Of a stretch of 64,000 nt of DNA, positions 59,885 to 64,000 are shown piece after piece. Positions within the stretch are counted from its first letter, which is position 1. Every line of letters starts with the position of its first letter. This DNA comes from CAWBQO01 sp963790965. Its GTDB lineage: Bacteria > Bacteroidota > Rhodothermia > Rhodothermales > DASSAV01. The stretch is from contig CAWBQO010000005.1 in the NCBI GenBank assembly GCA_963790965.1, positions 62,001 to 126,000 of the forward strand. Reading direction: 5' to 3'. Below the pieces are notes generated by a model. It was given only the letters and a program-made list of their open reading frames with translations, was not told the origin of the DNA and ran no database searches. The position numbers and the translations under genes are program-made.

Positions 59885-61621
59885 ATGCCGCTCACGCTGC
59901 GCATCCACCATCCGAAAACAGGAGGATTAGAGGAACGCACCTTCGACACATCGGAAGTGAGCATCGGCCGAGATCCCTCCAACCATCTCGTTCTTGCCGA
60001 CGCCGAACGCGCCGTCAGTCGCCGCCACGCGACCATCAAGCTGGCTGGCCGGCCGATGCTCTTCGATCTCGGCAGCCATAACTCGACCTCGCTGAACGAC
60101 CAGCCCCTGCAGTCGCACATTGCCTACGAACTGGCTCCCGGGGATGTCATCAAGGTCGGCAGCTTCCGAATCGACGTCGAAAGGATGGACTCGGCCGCAA
60201 CCAACGGACGCGCAACGGACGATGACGATACCCGGTCCTCCGGCCGCCTCTCGCCCGCCTTTGAACCCCTTCCGCTCACACCCGACGGCCCCTACACGCG
60301 CTTCTTCGGCAGCAATGCGCCGGCCGGCGGACATGCCGCTCCCAACGCCGCCCTCGAGCGAGCCGTCCGGGAATTGTCCTTTCTCAATGAACTGGCCGTG
60401 GAGATTGGCACGGCCGGCGATACGGAAACGGCCGTTCGCCTGATTGTGCAGCGCGCAGTGCGAGGCGTTCAGGCCGAACAAGGAACGGTGACGCTCGCGC
60501 CCAACAAAGCCCAGCGCGCGGGCGGAACGATGATCCGCACCATGGGCGGCGACGTAGAAGCGGTGCACTCCAACCCTTTTCTGCTCTCGTGGATGGAGAC
60601 GCACCAGAAGCCGCTGCTTCTGAATAACCCCCATGCGGACGCGGCCTTCGCTGCGGCCAACTGGCCCGCGTCGGTTCGCTCAGTCCTCTCCGTTCCCCTT
60701 ATCGTGCGCTCGACAATGGTCGGCGTGCTGACACTTTACAATAAGCAGCATCCGGCGGGTTTTACCTGGGAGGACTTGCGCCTGCTCATCGTTATTGCGT
60801 CTCAGTCGGCGCAGGCGATTGAAAACACGAGACTTCAAGAGGAGGAGCGGCGCTACCTTCAGGTGCAGCAGGACCTTCGCGTGGCCCTCGAAATTCAGGT
60901 TCATCTGCTTCCCAAACATCCGCCTCGCGTTGCGGGATATGACATTGTCGGGCACAGCGTTCCTGCACGCACCGTGGGGGGCGATTACTTCGACTACATC
61001 CGGCTGAAGGATGGGCGGCTGGCGCTCTGCCTCGGCGACGTGGCCGGAAAGGGTCTGCCGGCTGCGCTCGTCATGGCGAGCCTTCAAGCGACCCTTCGGG
61101 CGCAGACGTACTGGTGTACGGACGTAGGTGCCTGTATCAACGGCGCCAATGACCTTCTGTTTGACAGCACCAACAAGCGCACGTTCATCACGCTCTTCTA
61201 CGGCATACTCGACCCGGTCAGGCATCATTTTACCTTCGCCAATGCGGGGCACAATAAGCCATTCTTGCTCCGGCAGGGCCAACCGCCGGTGCAGCTTACC
61301 TCTGGCGGCCTTGCGCTCGCGCTCAAAGAAGGCATGGAGTGCGTCGAGGACGAAGTCGGCTTCGGTCCCGGCGATTTGCTCTTCATCTATTCGGACGGAG
61401 TGACGGAGGCCATGAGTCCGGACCGGGCCGAGTTCGGCGAGCGGCGCCTGGCGGGCATTCTGGATCGCCACCGGCGGCAAAGCTCAGGATACATCATCGA
61501 CCGCGTTCTTGAACGCATTCGGGACCACGTCGGCACGGCGGACCCCTCGGACGATATTACCATGCTGGTCATCCGGCGCAATGAAGACGGCCTTTCCAAT
61601 GAGGCGGCGGCTGCCGGCTGA
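59885..61621 (+). CDS. FHA-GAF-PP2C (SpoIIE-type) serine phosphatase
   Basis: A 578-residue cytosolic signalling phosphatase. The FHA domain at residues 5-97 contains VSIGRDPSNHLVL and SRRHATI, the phosphothreonine-binding loops, and a SHNSTSLN turn. A variable linker (100-155) precedes a GAF domain (about 160-325) with SVLSVPLIVRSTMVGVLTLYN. After a coiled coil the PP2C domain (about 345-560) has the metal aspartates in VGGDYFDY, LGDVAGKGLPAALVMA, NAGHNKPFLL, YSDGVTEA and DDITMLVI. It probably reverses phosphorylation by a partner-switching or Hanks-type kinase that is not in the window. The ATG at 59885 directly precedes the FHA domain. Confidence 0.92.
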   Translation: MPLTLRIHHPKTGGLEERTFDTSEVSIGRDPSNHLVLADAERAVSRRHATIKLAGRPMLFDLGSHNSTSLNDQPLQSHIAYELAPGDVIKVGSFRIDVERMDSAATNGRATDDDDTRSSGRLSPAFEPLPLTPDGPYTRFFGSNAPAGGHAAPNAALERAVRELSFLNELAVEIGTAGDTETAVRLIVQRAVRGVQAEQGTVTLAPNKAQRAGGTMIRTMGGDVEAVHSNPFLLSWMETHQKPLLLNNPHADAAFAAANWPASVRSVLSVPLIVRSTMVGVLTLYNKQHPAGFTWEDLRLLIVIASQSAQAIENTRLQEEERRYLQVQQDLRVALEIQVHLLPKHPPRVAGYDIVGHSVPARTVGGDYFDYIRLKDGRLALCLGDVAGKGLPAALVMASLQATLRAQTYWCTDVGACINGANDLLFDSTNKRTFITLFYGILDPVRHHFTFANAGHNKPFLLRQGQPPVQLTSGGLALALKEGMECVEDEVGFGPGDLLFIYSDGVTEAMSPDRAEFGERRLAGILDRHRRQSSGYIIDRVLERIRDHVGTADPSDDITMLVIRRNEDGLSNEAAAAG

Positions 61622-61748
61622 GGTGGTGCCTCTTTCAACAAGTTGCGCCGAATCTCTGTCGGAAGAGGAAAAGGATTCCGTATCTTCTTCTTAGTATCTT
61701 CAAAAACCCCTGTCGGCAGTTCTTCCCGCGGCCACTTTACTCGGAGGA

Positions 61749-63248
61749 ATGCATACGGCAACCGCACAGACGTTAGAGGCACCCGGGGCGTACGATAGCG
61801 TTCCTTACCCCGGACAGGCAGTCGCGCAGGCCCACCCCGCTCGGTTGGCTACGCACGCGCGGCTGTTCGGGCTAAAAGCGCCCGAGATGACCGGCGCTGC
61901 GGTCCTCGAAGTGGGCTGCGGCGACGGCAGCCACCTACTGCCACTCGCTGCCGCTTATCCCGCCGCCTCATTTACCGGAATCGATCTTTCCGGGGAAGGA
62001 ATTGGCAAAGCTCAGAAGGCGCGGCGGCGCGCCGGCCTTTCGAACGTTGCCTTTATTCAAGCCGATCTCGTCGACTGGTCGCCTCCCTCCGAAGGCTACG
62101 ATTACATCATCGCGCACGGGTTCTACTCCTGGGTTCCGGCACCCGCGAGAGACCGCCTCCTGGCCCTTGTCTCCGAGTCTCTGCGCCCGAACGGCGTCGC
62201 TTATGTTAGCTACGCCACTTACCCGGGTGCCTACCTCCGGCAGATGACACGGGAGATGATGCGCTACCACGTGCGGGAGCTGCACGACCCGGTTCGGAAG
62301 CAGCAGCAGGCGAGGGCGCTCGTTGATTTTCTGGAGCGCGTGCAGCCGGAGAACACGGCATACGCCGCCGCCCTGCGCAACGAACAGCGTCTGACGAACC
62401 GCTATAAGCCGGAGCACTTCTTCCATGATCAACTCTCCGGCGAGACCTTCGCCTGCTGGTTCCACGAATTTGTCGATCACGCAGCTCGGCACGGGCTGCA
62501 GTACCTCGCCGAGGCGCAGTACGGCGCAATGACGGATCGCGCCGCGCCAACCGCCGCCGCGGTTCTTGAAGGTCTTCGATCAAACAGGGTCGAATGGGAG
62601 CAATACGTCGACTTCTGCACCGGCAGGATGATGCGCCAGACGCTTCTCTGCAAAGCGGATGAACACGTGCGCGGCGACGTTGACTCCGGGGCCGTCCGTC
62701 GCTTTTGCGCAGCCGCGCCGGTGCGCCGCGCGGACATCGACCACGACCTTGATCCTGACCTGGAGAGCGATGCCGTCGCCTTCATTGGCCTCGATGATCG
62801 TCCAATCTCGACCGGCAATGCAATAACGCTTCGCATACTGGAAGCGCTCGGCGACGCATGGCCCGCGGGCCTTTCGTTCGATGCTTTGCGGAAAGAAGCG
62901 CTCCAGTCCCCTGCCGACGAGGAGCCGCTCGTTCAGTTGCTGCTCGACCTTTATGCGGACGGTTTTCTGTACCTGCAAGTCTCCCCGCCGCCCATCGCGA
63001 CGGCGCTCACCGGCACGCCCCGCGCATCCGCCTTTGCGCGGGTCGAGGCTTCTTGCGGCGACCGGGTTACCGACCTTTGGCACAACACCCGCGTGTTGAG
63101 CGCCGAAGAATGCTCCCTGCTAATGCATTTGGACGGAGCGCACGACCACGACGACCTCCGCGAGTCCGCACAAGATTTTGGCCTCAGCGAAGCCGACGTC
63201 GAACGGCTTTTGCAGCAGCTTTTCGACAAAGCTTACATCATCGCGTAG
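61749..63248 (+). CDS. SAM methyltransferase with regulatory domain
   Basis: A 499-residue protein with a class I methyltransferase domain at residues 1-190: VLEVGCGDGSHLLPLAAAYP is the SAM motif, and FTGIDLSGEGIGKAQ and YDYIIAHGFYSWVP follow. The middle part (about 215-300) fits the MethyTransf_Reg domain, with LSGETFACWFHEFVDHAARHGLQYLAEAQYG. The rest is a helical region with a winged-helix-like end (LRESAQDFGLSEADVERLLQQL). The substrate is unknown; family members are often labelled as protein or small-molecule methylases. GGAGGA lies directly before the ATG, closer than usual. It follows the phosphatase gene by 127 bases. Confidence 0.88.
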   Translation: MHTATAQTLEAPGAYDSVPYPGQAVAQAHPARLATHARLFGLKAPEMTGAAVLEVGCGDGSHLLPLAAAYPAASFTGIDLSGEGIGKAQKARRRAGLSNVAFIQADLVDWSPPSEGYDYIIAHGFYSWVPAPARDRLLALVSESLRPNGVAYVSYATYPGAYLRQMTREMMRYHVRELHDPVRKQQQARALVDFLERVQPENTAYAAALRNEQRLTNRYKPEHFFHDQLSGETFACWFHEFVDHAARHGLQYLAEAQYGAMTDRAAPTAAAVLEGLRSNRVEWEQYVDFCTGRMMRQTLLCKADEHVRGDVDSGAVRRFCAAAPVRRADIDHDLDPDLESDAVAFIGLDDRPISTGNAITLRILEALGDAWPAGLSFDALRKEALQSPADEEPLVQLLLDLYADGFLYLQVSPPPIATALTGTPRASAFARVEASCGDRVTDLWHNTRVLSAEECSLLMHLDGAHDHDDLRESAQDFGLSEADVERLLQQLFDKAYIIA

Positions 63249-63285
63249 CGGCCGGCCGCTTCCGCTCACCCGCCATAACAAAACC

Positions 63286-64000
63286 ATGCTTTCGGCCCTC
63301 CTTCTTGTATCGCTTTTCGCGGGCGGAGCCTTTCCCGGCTTCACCAGTGATGCCGTGGCCACGTTGCAATCCCCTCAGGCTGAAGGCCCCTGGCCGATGT
63401 TTCGGCACGACGCGCAGAATACCGGCCGGTCCAGCGGAACGGGTCCGTCCCTGCCGACCGTCTACGCGCAGACCCGGTTCGAAGGCCGGGTTTATGCTTC
63501 ACCTTCCGTAGATGGACAGGGTCACTTGTTTGCAGCGACCAACGACAGCATGTTCGCGCTCTCCGACGACGGCTCGCGCCTATGGTCCGCCCCCTCGCCC
63601 GGCCTTGGCGTTTCGTCGCCCCTCCTGACGGGAGACCTCGTCGTGGCGGGGGCGACCGACGGTAGCGTTTATGCACGCCTTTCTGCGAACGGCAGCACCG
63701 TTTGGACCGTTACCACTGAGGACGAGGTGTGGGCGTCGCCGAAGCAAGGCCCGGACGGCACCATCTACATCGGTTCGCGCGACAGGACGTTTTACGCCAT
63801 CAACCCGGCGACGGGAACGGTGCGGTGGCGCTTTGTCACGGACGGCGAAATTGTCTCTTCGGCTGCCATTGCAAGCGACGGAACGGTGTACGTTGCTTCA
63901 GCCGACGACCGGCTCTACGCGCTTACGCCCGCCGGCGCCGAGCGATGGCGCTTCACCGGAGCGGGCGGGGACCTCGTAGCCTCTCCCGCCGTCGCACGCA
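63286..64000 (+). CDS. PQQ-like beta-propeller repeat protein, cut by window
   Basis: I translated this by hand from the ATG at 63286; 238 codons are open to the window end. The first 20-30 residues are hydrophobic and may form a signal peptide (SALLLVSLFAGGAFPGF). Four or more blades with the YAS/YVAS-x-D-x-x-LYAL pattern follow, for example GHLFAATNDSMFALSDDG, GTIYIGSRDRTFYAINPATG and GTVYVASADDRLYALTPAG. This is the repeat of PQQ-type and BamB-like propellers. Without the C-terminus the role cannot be decided: a BamB-like assembly factor, a surface protein with a sorting domain, or an enzyme. The WPMFRHDAQNTGRS segment near residue 45 is common in secreted propeller proteins. Confidence 0.85.
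   Translation, partial: MLSALLLVSLFAGGAFPGFTSDAVATLQSPQAEGPWPMFRHDAQNTGRSSGTGPSLPTVYAQTRFEGRVYASPSVDGQGHLFAATNDSMFALSDDGSRLWSAPSPGLGVSSPLLTGDLVVAGATDGSVYARLSANGSTVWTVTTEDEVWASPKQGPDGTIYIGSRDRTFYAINPATGTVRWRFVTDGEIVSSAAIASDGTVYVASADDRLYALTPAGAERWRFTGAGGDLVASPAVAR

Overview
This 64 kb window is a chromosomal segment of a GC-rich, Gram-negative-type bacterium, most likely from the Rhodothermia (Rhodothermota, close to Bacteroidota). The supports are BshB1 (bacillithiol), a BamD lipoprotein, periplasmic and outer-membrane lipoproteins, weak Shine-Dalgarno sites, and an rRNA operon ordered 16S - tRNA-Ile - tRNA-Ala - 23S - 5S. No database search was possible, so the taxonomy is an inference.

Most of the window is core metabolism. 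1-5.2 kb: truncated phenylalanine hydroxylase, two small membrane proteins, an NhaC-type antiporter, a thioredoxin-fold protein and a family 3 glycosidase. 5.2-13 kb: a minus-strand run that reads efp - accB - accC - gcvH - guaA - TPR/periplasmic-binding protein - bamD - nadD. 13-18 kb: bshB1, a repeat-filled 1 kb gap, and leuS. 18-27.6 kb: CoA-binding protein, 2-hydroxyacid dehydrogenase, L,D-transpeptidase, a metallophosphoesterase-fold protein that has lost most metal ligands, an ECF sigma factor, a Tat-type lipoprotein glycosidase, a lipoprotein amidase and a hemolysin-III protein; several act on the cell wall. 27.7-39 kb: galT-type transferase, sensor kinase, ARMT1-like protein, sufE with a SufT-like gene, a TPM-domain gene with an apparent frameshift, zinc-ribbon/TPR protein, HU, cdsA, DUF2007 and CPBP protease.

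39.2-41.7 kb: an orphan superfamily II helicase lies between tRNA-Arg and tRNA-Ala, which point toward each other. 41.8-46.2 kb: fused aspartokinase-homoserine dehydrogenase, dapB and dapA form an aspartate-family cluster. 46.7-50.4 kb: a minus-strand operon of a SAM methyltransferase, a glycosidase whose TIM-barrel motifs appear circularly permuted, inositol-3-phosphate synthase and a histidine phosphatase; this is the best candidate for a little-described pathway. 51-58 kb: a HARE-HTH/GIY-YIG nuclease followed by the complete rRNA operon with boxA-like sites.

58.2-59.5 kb: tRNA-Met is followed by gene decay: the catalytic C-terminal end of a tyrosine recombinase and a gene with two apparent frameshifts, consistent with an old integration site. 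59.7-64 kb: an FHA-GAF-PP2C phosphatase behind a clear sigma70-type promoter, a SAM methyltransferase with a regulatory domain, and the start of a beta-propeller protein that runs off the window.
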